This document shows positions 1 to 8,170 of a stretch of 64,000 nt of DNA, piece after piece. The translations under genes were made by a program, and so were the position numbers. Positions within the stretch are counted from its first letter, which is position 1; each line of letters starts with the position of its first letter. Under the pieces are notes generated by a model. The model had not been told where the DNA came from, searched no databases, and saw only the letters and a program-made list of their open reading frames with translations. The stretch comes from an uncultured Collinsella sp. (GTDB lineage: Bacteria; Actinomycetota; Coriobacteriia; Coriobacteriales; Coriobacteriaceae), in NCBI GenBank assembly GCA_900757505.1, contig CAAEOE010000048.1, forward strand, positions 1 to 64,000. Reading direction: 5' to 3'.

Positions 1-261
1 GCGAGTGTCCATTCGGCGTCTTCTTGAGCTGTGGTGCTCTGCTGTTTCTGTGGTGGACGGGGGCGCTTGGCTCAAATGGGCGGGTTGGCCGTCTGTGTTT
101 ACCTGCGGTTTTGTTGCGGTGCGCATTTTCGGTCAAGCATCCCGTCAAGTGTTTGGTCAGCAGTTGGTTTGCAGCCGGAGGCCTATTTTGTCCGTGCTGG
201 CAGTGGCTGTCCACCCTCCTCGTAAGCTCAAATTGAAGTTCATCAGTTTGAGGAGGATGCC
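1..261. other. Leader/intergenic stretch with no recognisable gene
   Basis: Short overlapping open frames occur here but none has a convincing ribosome binding site or recognisable product. The only functional signal I can point to is the purine-rich GAGGAGGA at about 251-258, which serves the gene starting at 262. The window edge cuts off whatever lies upstream. Confidence 0.5.
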
Positions 262-969
262 GTGACTGACCACGTTTTAGACCGAGCGCATCTGGCTGAA
301 GCCGTCGGCAACGATATTGCCGACATGGCCCATTTTTGGATGCTGCGGAAGTTTCAGTTTTTGGAGCCGGCGCGCGAGCAGTTTGAGATCATTGTCGACC
401 CGTGGCTCAGCTATTGCACCGAGCCTTCCCAAAACGAAATTATGGCCTACAATATGGCATTTACCGATTGGCTGCTCTTTGAGCGCCCCTATCGCCATGG
501 CAAGACGCTGCTCGAGCTATATGTTGACGAGCCGCCGGCATCGCTTTCGCCTGCCTCGCTCAAACGGCTCGAGCAGGTGCGCGACACACAGTATTTCTCG
601 CGCTTTGGCATTTTGGACAAGGATCCTGCGAACGGCATGGTTGCGCTGAAGGATACGCGCACAGACCTTCGCTTTGATGTCTACGACCCGCATATCGTGC
701 AAAAGGAGCACTGGAACGATGGCGCGATCGCGGTGCGCCTCGCCTGCGTCGACGATGTCTGGCTGACGGCGGGGCAGCTCTACCTGTATGACATCGCGCG
801 CCTGAGTGACACGGCGGTCGACGGGCCGGGAGCGGTGCATCCGGAAGACCTGGAAGATGGCTTCGACACCTCGCGTATCAGCTTCTTTCTGAGGCTGGTC
901 CGCGACATCATGGGCGCCCAGGGGCGCTACGTAAAGTCCCTCAACATCTACGAGCAGGAGTGGGAGTAG
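262..969 (+). CDS. Hypothetical protein, 235 aa, unrecognised family
   Basis: It starts at a GTG preceded by a strong GAGGAGGA ribosome binding site. The product is soluble, acidic and rich in aromatic residues, with no signal peptide, membrane segment or metal-binding cysteine pattern. It has a compact alpha/beta look (for example FWMLRKFQFLEPAREQFEI near residue 25 and FLRLVRDIMGAQGRYVKSL near the C-terminus). I do not recognise the family. It is followed by a tandem pair of 57-bp inverted repeats rather than a conventional terminator, and then by the nuclease-fold gene at 1163 on the same strand. It could be a partner of that gene or an unrelated housekeeping protein; nothing in the sequence decides this. 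Confidence 0.75.
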   Translation: MTDHVLDRAHLAEAVGNDIADMAHFWMLRKFQFLEPAREQFEIIVDPWLSYCTEPSQNEIMAYNMAFTDWLLFERPYRHGKTLLELYVDEPPASLSPASLKRLEQVRDTQYFSRFGILDKDPANGMVALKDTRTDLRFDVYDPHIVQKEHWNDGAIAVRLACVDDVWLTAGQLYLYDIARLSDTAVDGPGAVHPEDLEDGFDTSRISFFLRLVRDIMGAQGRYVKSLNIYEQEWE

Positions 970-1005
970 GGGATGTGACTGGTGTCGCCCTGCTGCCCTG
1001 ACTTT

Positions 1006-1142
1006 GTCTCAATCTGTAACGTTTGGCGGCTGTTTGGGCCCGTAACTGTTACAGATTGAGACGGAAGGTTGGCGGCTGCCGAAAGATCTTGTTCTGTAAC
1101 AACTAGAGGCTCAAAGACTGTCTTCCTGCTACAGATCAAAAC
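1006..1142. repeat. Family A inverted-repeat pair (two 57-bp units)
   Basis: Unit 1 (1006-1062) has left arm GTCTCAATCTGTAAC, a 27-nt middle, and perfect right arm GTTACAGATTGAGAC. Unit 2 (1086-1142) keeps the same 15-27-15 geometry but its arms are degenerate (TTCTGTAAC at 1092-1100 and CTACAGAT at 1129-1136). The linker is 23 nt. The second unit ends about ten bases before the ribosome binding site of the downstream gene. Confidence 0.9.
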
Positions 1143-1162
1143 ATTTGTCAGCGGAGGCAACG

Positions 1163-2239
1163 GTGACGATGGCCCATTTGTCTGACGTGGTGGTGATGAA
1201 AGTGTCTAATACTGTTCTCAAACACAAACATGCGACTCGCAACACGTTGGCGCGGAATAGGATGCTCGCGCGGCTCACGGAGACGGCCAAGCAAGGTGCG
1301 CTGCTCGCAACGCATGACAATACCGAGCTCATGCGGCTGCGACGCCATGTTGGAACCGACGATATCGCGGAGCCCGAGCCGTACCTGTTCTGTTTTCAGC
1401 ATGATTGGGATGCATTGACGCCTGCAGAGCGAGCGCTGAGGACTATCAAAGGGCTTGCGGAATTTCATCCCGATTGGGCGTTTTGGGGTTATGACGCGGC
1501 ACTTTTGCGGGGTCTGGAGGTGCCGAATGATCTGCTCGGGCCGCGTTTTCTTGTTAAGACGGGTTGTTCGGTGACGTTGAGCAGCGGGTGCAGGTTGTTG
1601 CGTCCTCAGATGGCGGGAGCGCTTGAGCGCGTCGACGGCGTGCGGGTGACGTCGTTTTGGCGCACGGTGGAGGATTGTCTGCTGCGTGCGCCGTTTTCGT
1701 ATGGTCTGGCGATCGCCGATTCTGCATTGCGGGCGAAGGGCGTATCACGTGGGGATTTGTGCGAGCGCCTCCGCGCCGATTGCGAGGGCAGGCGAGGGTA
1801 TCGCAGGGCACAGGCGATTGCGTCGTATGCGGACGGGCTGTCCGAAAACGGCGGCGAGTCTCGGTTCCGAGCGTTCTTTATTGCGTACGGCTTTCTGGTT
1901 CCGGAGCTGCAGGCGGAGTTTCGCGACCCGCTCGATCCGAGCCAGGTGTTTCGCGTCGACTATTTTTGGCGGCTCGAGGACGGGACGTGTGTCATCGGCG
2001 AGCTCGACGGAAAGGGGAAGTACACCTTGCAGAACGGTGAGGGCCGGGAGTCGGTCGACCCATTCGTGGCAGAGCGTCAGCGGGAATCTCATCTGACAAT
2101 GCTCGGGCATAAGGTGCTTCGGTTTACGTTTAACGAACTCAAAGACCCGGGGAAGCTGGTCGAGAAAATGAGGTTGGCGGGTATTCCTCGGCAGGCTGAA
2201 TTGGCTGAGGAGTGGAGACGCCAGTGGTATGGGCGCTGA
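1163..2239 (+). CDS. AbiEi-like protein with DUF559/PD-(D/E)XK nuclease fold
   Basis: About 358 aa. The GTG at 1163 lies 5 nt after GGAGG; the ATG at 1169 is the alternative start. The middle (VTSFWRTVEDCLLRAP...ADSALR) resembles the C-terminal part of AbiEi-type antitoxins, which in actinobacteria are often joined to a DUF559 endonuclease-like domain. The C-terminal third carries the expected nuclease core: SRFRAFF helix, VDYFW (Asp), then VIGELDGKGKY (E-x-D-G-K), and a terminal ERQRESHLTMLGHKVLRFT strand. The acidic/lysine residues of the PD-(D/E)XK site therefore look intact. No partner toxin (AbiEii-like nucleotidyltransferase) is adjacent. Tandem family A repeats lie immediately on both sides. 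A Vsr-like nuclease, a solitary antitoxin or a repeat-associated factor are all possible. Confidence 0.75.
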   Translation: MTMAHLSDVVVMKVSNTVLKHKHATRNTLARNRMLARLTETAKQGALLATHDNTELMRLRRHVGTDDIAEPEPYLFCFQHDWDALTPAERALRTIKGLAEFHPDWAFWGYDAALLRGLEVPNDLLGPRFLVKTGCSVTLSSGCRLLRPQMAGALERVDGVRVTSFWRTVEDCLLRAPFSYGLAIADSALRAKGVSRGDLCERLRADCEGRRGYRRAQAIASYADGLSENGGESRFRAFFIAYGFLVPELQAEFRDPLDPSQVFRVDYFWRLEDGTCVIGELDGKGKYTLQNGEGRESVDPFVAERQRESHLTMLGHKVLRFTFNELKDPGKLVEKMRLAGIPRQAELAEEWRRQWYGR

Positions 2240-2247
2240 GAGGTTTT

Positions 2248-2385
2248 GTCTCGATCTGTAACGTTTAGAAGTTGTTTGAGTTCGTAATTGTTGCAGATCG
2301 AGACAAACCGGTGAAACGTCGACCGAATGTCTCGATCTGTAACATCAAGGGGCCCAACAACCCTGTATCTGTTACAGATCGAGAT
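2248..2385. repeat. Family A inverted-repeat pair (two 57-bp units)
   Basis: Units at 2248-2304 and 2329-2385, both with left arm GTCTCGATCTGTAAC and right arms GTTGCAGATCGAGAC and GTTACAGATCGAGAT. Each has a 27-nt middle and the linker is 24 nt. It starts 8 bp after the stop of the nuclease-fold gene. The middle of unit 2 contains AGGG and CCCT placed to extend the stem. Confidence 0.93.
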
Positions 2386-2534
2386 ATTTCCCTGGTGTCG
2401 CTGGGGTGGGACTGCAGCGTATTCCGTCCCCCACATCCCCTCTTCCCTCCGTTAACCGATATGTCTGTGGCAATCGGGCTACACTGGATAATAATGGACA
2501 GATGTTCAAGTTTTCTGAGGGGGAGGAGCTCGAT

Positions 2535-3905
2535 ATGGCGTCTGCCGATCGTTCCACGTTGTTTATCAATGCGACCGTCCTGGATGGTTCGGAGCATATG
2601 GAGCCGCAACCCGATATGGCCGTGACTGTTGAGCGCGGTGTCATCACGTGGATGGGGCCGAGTGCTGTGGCGCAGGCACCTGCAGGTGCCGAGGTCATCG
2701 ACCTGGCAGGTGCGTATCTCATGCCCGGTCTCATCAATATGCATGTGCATCTGTGCGGTTCGGGCAAGCCGGTTTCGGCGGGCGATGCGGGCGCGCTGAT
2801 GAAGAAGCTCGATAATCCCGTGGGGCGCGCCATCGTGCGCCATATTCTTAAGGGCAGCGCCCAACAACAACTGGCAAGCGGCGTGACCACGGTGCGCGGC
2901 GCGGGCGACCCACTGTTTGCCGACATCGCCGTTCGTAATGCCATCGACGCCGGCAAGTATCAAGGTCCTCGCCTGGTGGCGCCGGGAACGGGCGTCACGG
3001 TGCCGGGCGGCCATGGTGCGGGCTTGTTCGCCCAGGTGGCAAACAGTCCCGCCGAGGCAGCCGAACAGGTGCGCGACCTGTATGCGCGCGGTGCCGACGT
3101 CATTAAGCTGTTCGTAACGGGCGGTGTGTTCGATGCGACCGAGGTGGGCGAGCCGGGCGTGCTGCGTATGCCGGTGGAGGTTGCCGCGGCGGCGTGCAAG
3201 GCGGCGCACGATATGGGCCTTCCGGTCATGGCCCATGTCGAGAGTACCGAGGGTGTGAAGGTTGCGCTTGAGGCCGGCGTTGACACGATTGAGCACGGCG
3301 CTCCGTTGACGTCCGAGATTCTGGAGCTGTACCGTGGCGCCGCGGGCACGCAGCTCGAGGGGCGTGCGCCCAGCGTTACCTGCACTATCAGCCCGGCGCT
3401 GCCGTTTGTATTGCTCGACCCGGAAAAGACCCATTCGACCGATACACAAAAGAAGAACGGCGACATCGTGTGCTCGGGCATCATCGAGAGCGCCCGTGCC
3501 GCACTGGAAGCTGGCGTTAAGGTGGGCCTTGGCACGGACTCGAGCTGCCCGTTCGTGACGCAGTACGACATGTGGCGTGAGGTGGCCTATTTTGCCAAGT
3601 ACGTGGGTGTGAGTAACGCCTTCGCGCTGCATACGGCCACGCAGGTCAATGCCGAGCTGCTGGGGCTGGGCGGCGAGACCGGCACAATCGAGTGCGGCAA
3701 GGCCGCCGATATCCTGGTGACGCGCAAGAACCCGCTCGATGACCTGTGCGCACTGCGTGAGCCGGCGTACGTGATGTGCCGTGGTGATCTGGTGCGCAAA
3801 CTCAAGGTGAAGCGTATTCCCGAGGTGGACGCCGAGCTCGACACGATTATGGCCATGCCGTCCGAGGCACTGGCCGAGGAGCTCGCCCGCGACGGCGTGG
3901 CATAG
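2535..3905 (+). CDS. Amidohydrolase (imidazolonepropionase/M38-like)
   Basis: 456 aa from the ATG at 2535, chosen because GGGAGGAG lies 6 nt upstream; the frame stays open further upstream but without a better start. It has the amidohydrolase beta-barrel signature: PGLINMHVHL near residue 65 (metal-binding His-x-His), GVTTVRGAGD, lysine in GADVIKLFVTGG, MAHVES and IEHGAPL histidines, and GLGTDSSCP (catalytic Asp) near residue 335. Such proteins hydrolyse cyclic amides, N-acyl amino acids or Xaa-Pro/Arg dipeptides using one or two metals in the cytoplasm. The substrate cannot be told from sequence. It stands alone and is followed by two hairpins. Confidence 0.88.
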   Translation: MASADRSTLFINATVLDGSEHMEPQPDMAVTVERGVITWMGPSAVAQAPAGAEVIDLAGAYLMPGLINMHVHLCGSGKPVSAGDAGALMKKLDNPVGRAIVRHILKGSAQQQLASGVTTVRGAGDPLFADIAVRNAIDAGKYQGPRLVAPGTGVTVPGGHGAGLFAQVANSPAEAAEQVRDLYARGADVIKLFVTGGVFDATEVGEPGVLRMPVEVAAAACKAAHDMGLPVMAHVESTEGVKVALEAGVDTIEHGAPLTSEILELYRGAAGTQLEGRAPSVTCTISPALPFVLLDPEKTHSTDTQKKNGDIVCSGIIESARAALEAGVKVGLGTDSSCPFVTQYDMWREVAYFAKYVGVSNAFALHTATQVNAELLGLGGETGTIECGKAADILVTRKNPLDDLCALREPAYVMCRGDLVRKLKVKRIPEVDAELDTIMAMPSEALAEELARDGVA

Positions 3906-3908
3906 GTG

Positions 3909-3933
3909 TGACAAAGGGGCAATCCCTTTGTCA
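3909..3933. repeat. Short perfect hairpin TGACAAAGGG..CCCTTTGTCA
   Basis: The two 10-base arms enclose GCAAT. A closely related hairpin with core AAAGGGGCTGTCCCTTT occurs at 34911-34939 after another gene, so this is probably a mobile or recurrent intergenic hairpin. It has no T-run of its own but a proper terminator follows. Confidence 0.7.
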
Positions 3934-3938
3934 TAATC

Positions 3939-3976
3939 AAAAAAGCCGAGGTCTCAGTGCGAGGCCTCGGCTTTTA
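3939..3976. terminator. Bidirectional rho-independent terminator
   Basis: Stem GCCGAGG/CCTCGGC with an A-run before and TTTT after. It is positioned between the convergent amidohydrolase gene and the zinc-ribbon membrane protein and can serve both. Confidence 0.85.
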
Positions 3977-3996
3977 TTTGTCCCATGGTATGGCGG

Positions 3997-4470
3997 CTAG
4001 GAGCGCGTCTCCATCTTGGCGTGGCACTTGGGGCAGGTGACGCGGATCTTGCCCTTGCCCTTGGGGACGGAGAGCATCTGGCCGCAGTTGGGGCACTTGA
4101 GATAGGCCGTGGTCTTGCGGCCCTTCCACATCTTCTTGGCTGTGCGCTTGGCACGTTCAAAGTCTTCCTTGCTAGTACCGGCTGCGCGCGAGGCGTTGGC
4201 CGCTGCAGCTCCGCCGCCCAAGCTGGCGACGAACTTGCCCAAGCCGGGAACATTGGCGGTCGTGGCGACAAAGGCCTCGTTCTCCTTGCGACGTGCGTCG
4301 ATATTTTTGGACAGGCCGCGCAGCACGCCAATCACGATTACGGCGATGGCAATCCAGCTGAGCCACTGGATGCGGGCTATCGATCCGATCATCGCGATGA
4401 CGATGCCGGCAAAACCCATCACGATGGTGAGTTCATCGGCACCATTGCGACCCTTCATAAAGTCATTCAT
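3997..4470 (-). CDS. Small membrane protein with C-terminal zinc ribbon
   Basis: 157 aa. Two closely spaced hydrophobic segments (about residues 16-30 and 37-52) are followed by a charged linker and a C-terminal treble/zinc ribbon: CPNC at 126-129 and CPKC at 146-149, ending in KMETRS. The layout predicts a membrane-tethered cytoplasmic zinc ribbon. Proteins of this kind are common in Coriobacteriia and low-GC Gram-positives, but I know of no defined function. The gene is monocistronic and convergent with the amidohydrolase. Confidence 0.8.
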   Translation of the reverse strand: MNDFMKGRNGADELTIVMGFAGIVIAMIGSIARIQWLSWIAIAVIVIGVLRGLSKNIDARRKENEAFVATTANVPGLGKFVASLGGGAAAANASRAAGTSKEDFERAKRTAKKMWKGRKTTAYLKCPNCGQMLSVPKGKGKIRVTCPKCHAKMETRS

Positions 4471-4525
4471 GCAAATTGCCTTTCATTCGATATACCGCAC
4501 GCCTTTATACCCGATTTAGAGCAAG

Positions 4526-4572
4526 GGGGACAGGTTAATTTGCACCAATGTGGTGCAAATTAACCTGTCCCC
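4526..4572. repeat. Family C perfect 47-bp palindrome
   Basis: Twenty-two-base arms beginning GGGGACAGGTTAATTTGCAC surround the 3-nt loop ATG. A homologous 47-bp copy with broken pairing lies at 19208-19254. It sits between the 5' end of the zinc-ribbon gene and the 3' end of csoR, and is followed by GTCCCCAATGTCCCC fragments at about 4600-4616 that look like decayed repeat sequence. Confidence 0.88.
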
Positions 4573-4617
4573 GGAATACCAAGACGATGCAAAGAAGTCT
4601 GTCCCCAATGTCCCCAA

Positions 4618-4890
4618 TTACTTGGAGAGCTTGTCGACGACGCGTTCGATCTCGGCGAGCTTGGCGGCTTTGAGCTCCTCGTCGCCCGATTCGATGGCCG
4701 AGGCGACGCAGCCCTCGATGTGTGCCTTCAACACATCGGCGTTGATGCGGGCGATGAGCGCCTGCGTGGCCATGAGCTGCGTGGAGATGTCGACGCAGTA
4801 ACGGTCCTCGTCCACCATTCGCAGGATGCCGTCGATCTGGCCGCGTGCCGTCTTGAGCATGCGGGTTACCGATTTATGGTCTGCCATCAT
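4618..4890 (-). CDS. csoR: CsoR-family copper-sensing repressor
   Basis: 90 aa, all-helical DUF156/CsoR type. The metal-ligand set Cys32, His57 and Cys61 (the HIEGC spacing H-x3-C) matches the copper(I) site of CsoR rather than the formaldehyde or nickel sensors. It is the last gene of a minus-strand run copA, copZ-like, csoR. Apo-CsoR is expected to repress by binding the C/G-rich palindrome upstream of copA and to release on Cu(I) binding. A 136-bp gap filled by a long hairpin separates it from the chaperone gene, which could lower its expression relative to copA. Two adjacent ATGs are available as starts; the Shine-Dalgarno is weak. Confidence 0.92.
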   Translation of the reverse strand: MMADHKSVTRMLKTARGQIDGILRMVDEDRYCVDISTQLMATQALIARINADVLKAHIEGCVASAIESGDEELKAAKLAEIERVVDKLSK

Positions 4891-4929
4891 GGCGGGTCCT
4901 CGTTTCTGGTCGATCTTCCGGATGCCCCC

Positions 4930-5006
4930 CTGTCAGTTGCGGTGAAATACGGACTGTTTAAGGGCCTAGGGCGGCTCAACAGTCCGTATTTCACCGCAAC
5001 TGACAG
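4930..5006. repeat. Family B long hairpin, copy 1
   Basis: Perfect 29-base inverted arms containing GTTGCGGTGAAATACGGACT, with a 19-nt loop. Outside the arms CCCCCC and GGGGGG (to about 4923 and 5014) extend pairing further. It occupies most of the gap between csoR and the chaperone gene. Confidence 0.93.
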
Positions 5007-5026
5007 CGGGGGGCAGGTGGCGCCTG

Positions 5027-5248
5027 CTACGCGGCGGTTACGGACAGGGCATGGAATTTCTCGCCGGCGCCCTCGACGGCGGCGGCGAGCTGCTCGGCGG
5101 TCACGGTGTCGGCGCACTCCACCTGGACAGTCTGGGTCTCGTGATCGGCGTCGGCATCGGTCACGCCGACCACGTTGAGCAGCGCGGTCTCGACAGTAGC
5201 GTCGCAGTGGCCGCACATGAGGCCAGACGTTTTAACGATGTAGTTCAT
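5027..5248 (-). CDS. copZ: Copper chaperone, heavy-metal-associated domain
   Basis: 73 aa, a single HMA (ferredoxin-like) domain with the metal-binding motif MCGHC (Cys12, Cys15). Expected to carry Cu(I) in the cytoplasm and deliver it to CopA or CsoR. It lies between copA and csoR on the same strand, separated from copA by a degenerate family B hairpin. The motif is M-x-C-x2-C with Gly-His between the cysteines instead of the more usual Thr-Ala-Ala, which is typical of some CopZ relatives. The Shine-Dalgarno AAGGAGAT is strong. Confidence 0.88.
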   Translation of the reverse strand: MNYIVKTSGLMCGHCDATVETALLNVVGVTDADADHETQTVQVECADTVTAEQLAAAVEGAGEKFHALSVTAA

Positions 5249-5276
5249 GATTATCTCCTTTTCGTTGAGTACCTAA

Positions 5277-5343
5277 AGTTGCGGTGGAGTACGGACTAAA
5301 TAGCGGTTTAGCTAAGCATGTTACGCCTTATTTCACCGCAACT
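5277..5343. repeat. Family B hairpin, copy 2 (degenerate), overlapping the copA 3' end
   Basis: The left arm AGTTGCGGTGGAGTACGGAC and right arm ending TTATTTCACCGCAACT keep the outer 12-13 bases of the family, while the inner stem is decayed. The right arm covers the final codons and stop of copA (stop at 5328-5330). Confidence 0.8.
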
Positions 5344-7670
5344 GATGGTTTAAAGGTTCGTAGGCGCAGAGCATTGCTTACGACGCAGACACTCGACAGG
5401 CTCATGGCCGCGGCGCCAAACATCGGCGAGAGTTGCCAACCGGTGAGGGGGAAGAACACGCCCGCCGCCAGCGGAATGCCGATGCCGTTGTAGAACAGCG
5501 CCCAGAACAGGTCCTGCTTGATGTTGCGGATCGTGGCGCGCGACAGCTCGATGGCGCGGGCGACGTCCATGAGGTCGCTGCGCATGAGTACCACGTCGGC
5601 GCCCTCCTTGGCGATGTCGGCGCCGGTGCCGATGGCAAGGCCCACGTCGGCGCGCGCCAGGGCGGGGGAGTCGTTGATGCCGTCGCCCACCATGGCGACC
5701 TTGCCGCCCGCATCCTGCAGCTCGCGCACGTGGCGTTCCTTGTCGGCGGGGAGGACGTCGGCGATGACCTGTTCGCTGCTCAGCCCCACGCGGCGGGCGA
5801 TGGCTTCGGCCGTCACGCGGTTGTCGCCGGTGAGCATGCGCACGTCGACGCCAAGCGAGCGCAGTGCGGCGATGGCCCCGGCGCTCGTCTCCTTGACCTC
5901 GTCAGCCACGGTGACGGTGCCGGCAAGCTCGCCGTTCTTGGCAAAGAACAGAGGCGTCTTGCCTTCGGCGGCAAATTGCTCGGCAAGGCCCGCGGGCACG
6001 GTAACGCCCAACTCGTTCATCAGGCGCACGTTACCAGCGGCAATGGCGTTTTGCCCTTCGCGCGCCGTAACGCCTCGTCCGGGCACGGCGGCAAAGTCCT
6101 CGACCATGCGCGCGACGATCCCGCGTGTCTCGCACTCGGCCATAATCGCCTCGGCCAGCGGGTGCTCGCTCGAGCGCTCCAGCGCGGCGGCCAGCTTGAG
6201 CAGCGCCTTTTCGCTCATGGCGGGCGAGCCGTCGGCGCGCGTGGCTACCACGATATCGGTTACGGTAGGCTTGCCGCGGGTGACCGTGCCCGTCTTATCG
6301 AGCACCACGGTGCCCACGCTGCGCAGATTCTCCAGCGCCTCGGCGCTCTTGAACAGAATGCCCATCTCGGCGCCCTTGCCGGTGCCGACCATAATGGCGA
6401 CGGGCGTGGCCAGGCCCAGCGCGCACGGGCAGCTGATCACCAACACGGCCACGGCGGAGGTGAGCGCCTCGTTCACGCTACCGATCAGTGCCATCCACAC
6501 CACGAAGGTCACGACCGAGATCATGAACACCACGGGCACGAACACGCCGGCGACCTTGTCGGCCATGCGGGCGATGGGTGCCTTGGTGGCGTTGGCGTCC
6601 TCGACGAGCTGGACAATCTTGGCAAGCGACGTGTCGGCGCCCACACGCGTAGCGCGGAAGGTAAACGATCCGGTGCGGTTGACGGTGGCGGCGTTAACGG
6701 TGTCGCCGGCGGTCTTTTCCACGGGGATGGACTCGCCGGTGAGCGCGCTCTCGTCCACGGCCGAGCTGCCCTCGAGCACCACGCCATCGACAGGGATGGA
6801 CTCGCCGGGGCGCACACGCAGCACCTGGCCGGGAAGGATGGCGTCGACGTCCACAGCGGTCTCGGTGCCGTCGTCGGCCACGATGGTCGCGGTCTTGGGC
6901 GCCAGGTCGATGAGCGCCTCGATGGCGCCGCCGGTCTTGGACTTGCTGCGCGTCTCGAGGTATTTGCCCACGGTGACCAGCGACAGGATCGTGCCGGCGC
7001 TCTCAAAATACAGATTGTCCATGCCCGTCATCATGGCCTCGTGGACCTGGCCCGCGGCCAGCTGGTCGGCCATGATAAACATGGCGTAGAGCGACCAGGC
7101 GATGGACGCGGTGGCGCCGACGGCGATGAGGGCGTCCATGGTGGGCGCGCCGTGCGCGAGTGATTTAAACCCGTTGATAAAGTACGCGTCGTTGACGTAG
7201 ACGATGGGAATGAGCAGGACGAGCTCGGTGAGCGCGAGCGTCATGCTGTGGGTGTGGTCGGTGAAGACGCCGGGCAGTGGCCAGCCGAGCATATGCCCCA
7301 TGCCTATGTAGAACAGCGGGATGAGGAAGATGATCGAGATGATGAGGCGGGTGCGCATGGCGGAGGCGGCGGCCTCCAGCTTTTTGGTGGGCGACTCCAT
7401 ATGGGCGGCGCCGGACCTGGCTTGCGCGCTGCCGCTTTGGGCGGCGTCGGTGCCCGTGCTGACGGGCGAGGCCGAGTAGCCAGCGCGATCGACAGCGCTG
7501 CAGATGTCGTCGGGGGTGACCTGCGCGGGGTCATAGTCCACCAGCATGGAACCGGCGAGCAGATTGACCGCGACGCTCTCGACGCCGTCGAGCTTGCTCA
7601 CGGCGCGGTCTACGTGCGCCTGGCAGGCGGCGCACGTCATGCCGCCCACATCGAACTTATCTTGAGCCAT
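5328..7670 (-). CDS. copA: Copper-exporting P1B-type ATPase
   Basis: 780 aa. An N-terminal HMA domain with GGMTCAAC (Cys13, Cys16) is followed by eight predicted membrane segments, the CPC ion-binding motif ([11 protein letters not shown], near 413), the phosphorylation site DKTGT (near 457) and the hinge motif [10 protein letters not shown] (near 661). Together these define a Cu(I)-type P1B-1 pump that exports copper across the cytoplasmic membrane. It is the first gene of the copper operon, with a CsoR-like palindrome about 60 bp upstream. Oddity: the last residues (SVAVK) and the stop codon are encoded by the right arm of a family B repeat, indicating that the natural 3' end was altered. 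This is unlikely to affect catalysis. Confidence 0.96.
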   Translation of the reverse strand: MAQDKFDVGGMTCAACQAHVDRAVSKLDGVESVAVNLLAGSMLVDYDPAQVTPDDICSAVDRAGYSASPVSTGTDAAQSGSAQARSGAAHMESPTKKLEAAASAMRTRLIISIIFLIPLFYIGMGHMLGWPLPGVFTDHTHSMTLALTELVLLIPIVYVNDAYFINGFKSLAHGAPTMDALIAVGATASIAWSLYAMFIMADQLAAGQVHEAMMTGMDNLYFESAGTILSLVTVGKYLETRSKSKTGGAIEALIDLAPKTATIVADDGTETAVDVDAILPGQVLRVRPGESIPVDGVVLEGSSAVDESALTGESIPVEKTAGDTVNAATVNRTGSFTFRATRVGADTSLAKIVQLVEDANATKAPIARMADKVAGVFVPVVFMISVVTFVVWMALIGSVNEALTSAVAVLVISCPCALGLATPVAIMVGTGKGAEMGILFKSAEALENLRSVGTVVLDKTGTVTRGKPTVTDIVVATRADGSPAMSEKALLKLAAALERSSEHPLAEAIMAECETRGIVARMVEDFAAVPGRGVTAREGQNAIAAGNVRLMNELGVTVPAGLAEQFAAEGKTPLFFAKNGELAGTVTVADEVKETSAGAIAALRSLGVDVRMLTGDNRVTAEAIARRVGLSSEQVIADVLPADKERHVRELQDAGGKVAMVGDGINDSPALARADVGLAIGTGADIAKEGADVVLMRSDLMDVARAIELSRATIRNIKQDLFWALFYNGIGIPLAAGVFFPLTGWQLSPMFGAAAMSLSSVCVVSNALRLRTFKPSVAVK

Positions 7671-7721
7671 GGCTTCTCCTTTCTGTAATTTGGTGTTGGA
7701 ATTGTTAACCTGCTGATACTA

Positions 7722-7748
7722 TACACCCATACCCCCTGGGGGTGTACA
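7722..7748. promoter_or_regulatory. Putative CsoR operator in the copA promoter
   Basis: The core ATACCCCCTGGGGGTGT is a near-perfect C-run/G-run palindrome like the known CsoR boxes of actinobacteria and firmicutes. It lies about 50-75 bp upstream of copA and next to a TATACA sequence. Assignment is by resemblance and by the csoR gene in the same operon. Confidence 0.75.
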
Positions 7749-7823
7749 GTGGAGATTGAAATGTATGCCATTCTGTTATTGGCCGAGGTGATAGCCAGGT
7801 CGGCGGACCGTAGCCGGTCTAAT

Positions 7824-8041
7824 GTCTCAATCTGTAACAACTAGACCCGTTTTTGTCGAGTAACTGTTACAGATCTAGATATTACATCGAGCCACAACTT
7901 AACGTCTCAATCTGTAACATCTGGGGACTGTTTTGCCTGCTAGATGTTATAGATCGAGACAAACCATTCGAGGGTAACCCGAACATCTCAATCTGTAACA
8001 GTAAGACCGATATTTGGGTCCTAGTTGTTACAGATCGAGAC
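7824..8041. repeat. Family A inverted-repeat triplet
   Basis: Three 57-bp units at 7824-7880, 7904-7960 and 7985-8041, all with CTCAATCTGTAAC left arms and right arms GTTACAGATCTAGAT, GTTATAGATCGAGAC and GTTACAGATCGAGAC. Linkers are 23 and 24 nt, giving a period of 80-81 bp. The array lies between the copA promoter and the 3' end of the LPXTG protein gene. Confidence 0.94.
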
Positions 8042-8170
8042 AATCTCGGAGCAGATGCCCCGGCCATACAACGTAAAACGCCGGGGCGCCCGTGTGGTGG
8101 ACGTCCCGGCGCATGTCAGGCGGGGTTTGTGAAACGGTGGGAGGGGGGAGAAGCCGTCCTCCCGAAATCC

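Noticed and set aside
1163..2239. Complete AbiEi/AbiEii type IV toxin-antitoxin system
   Set aside because: No nucleotidyltransferase toxin gene is adjacent; neighbours are an unknown protein and an amidohydrolase.
5433..7163. Long plus-strand frames opposite copA
   Set aside because: His/Gly-rich shadow translation of a GC-rich P-type ATPase gene; no start signals.
7824..8041. CRISPR array
   Set aside because: The arms alternate in orientation, spacers alternate between 27 and 23-24 nt, copy number is low and repeats are degenerate; no cas gene is present.
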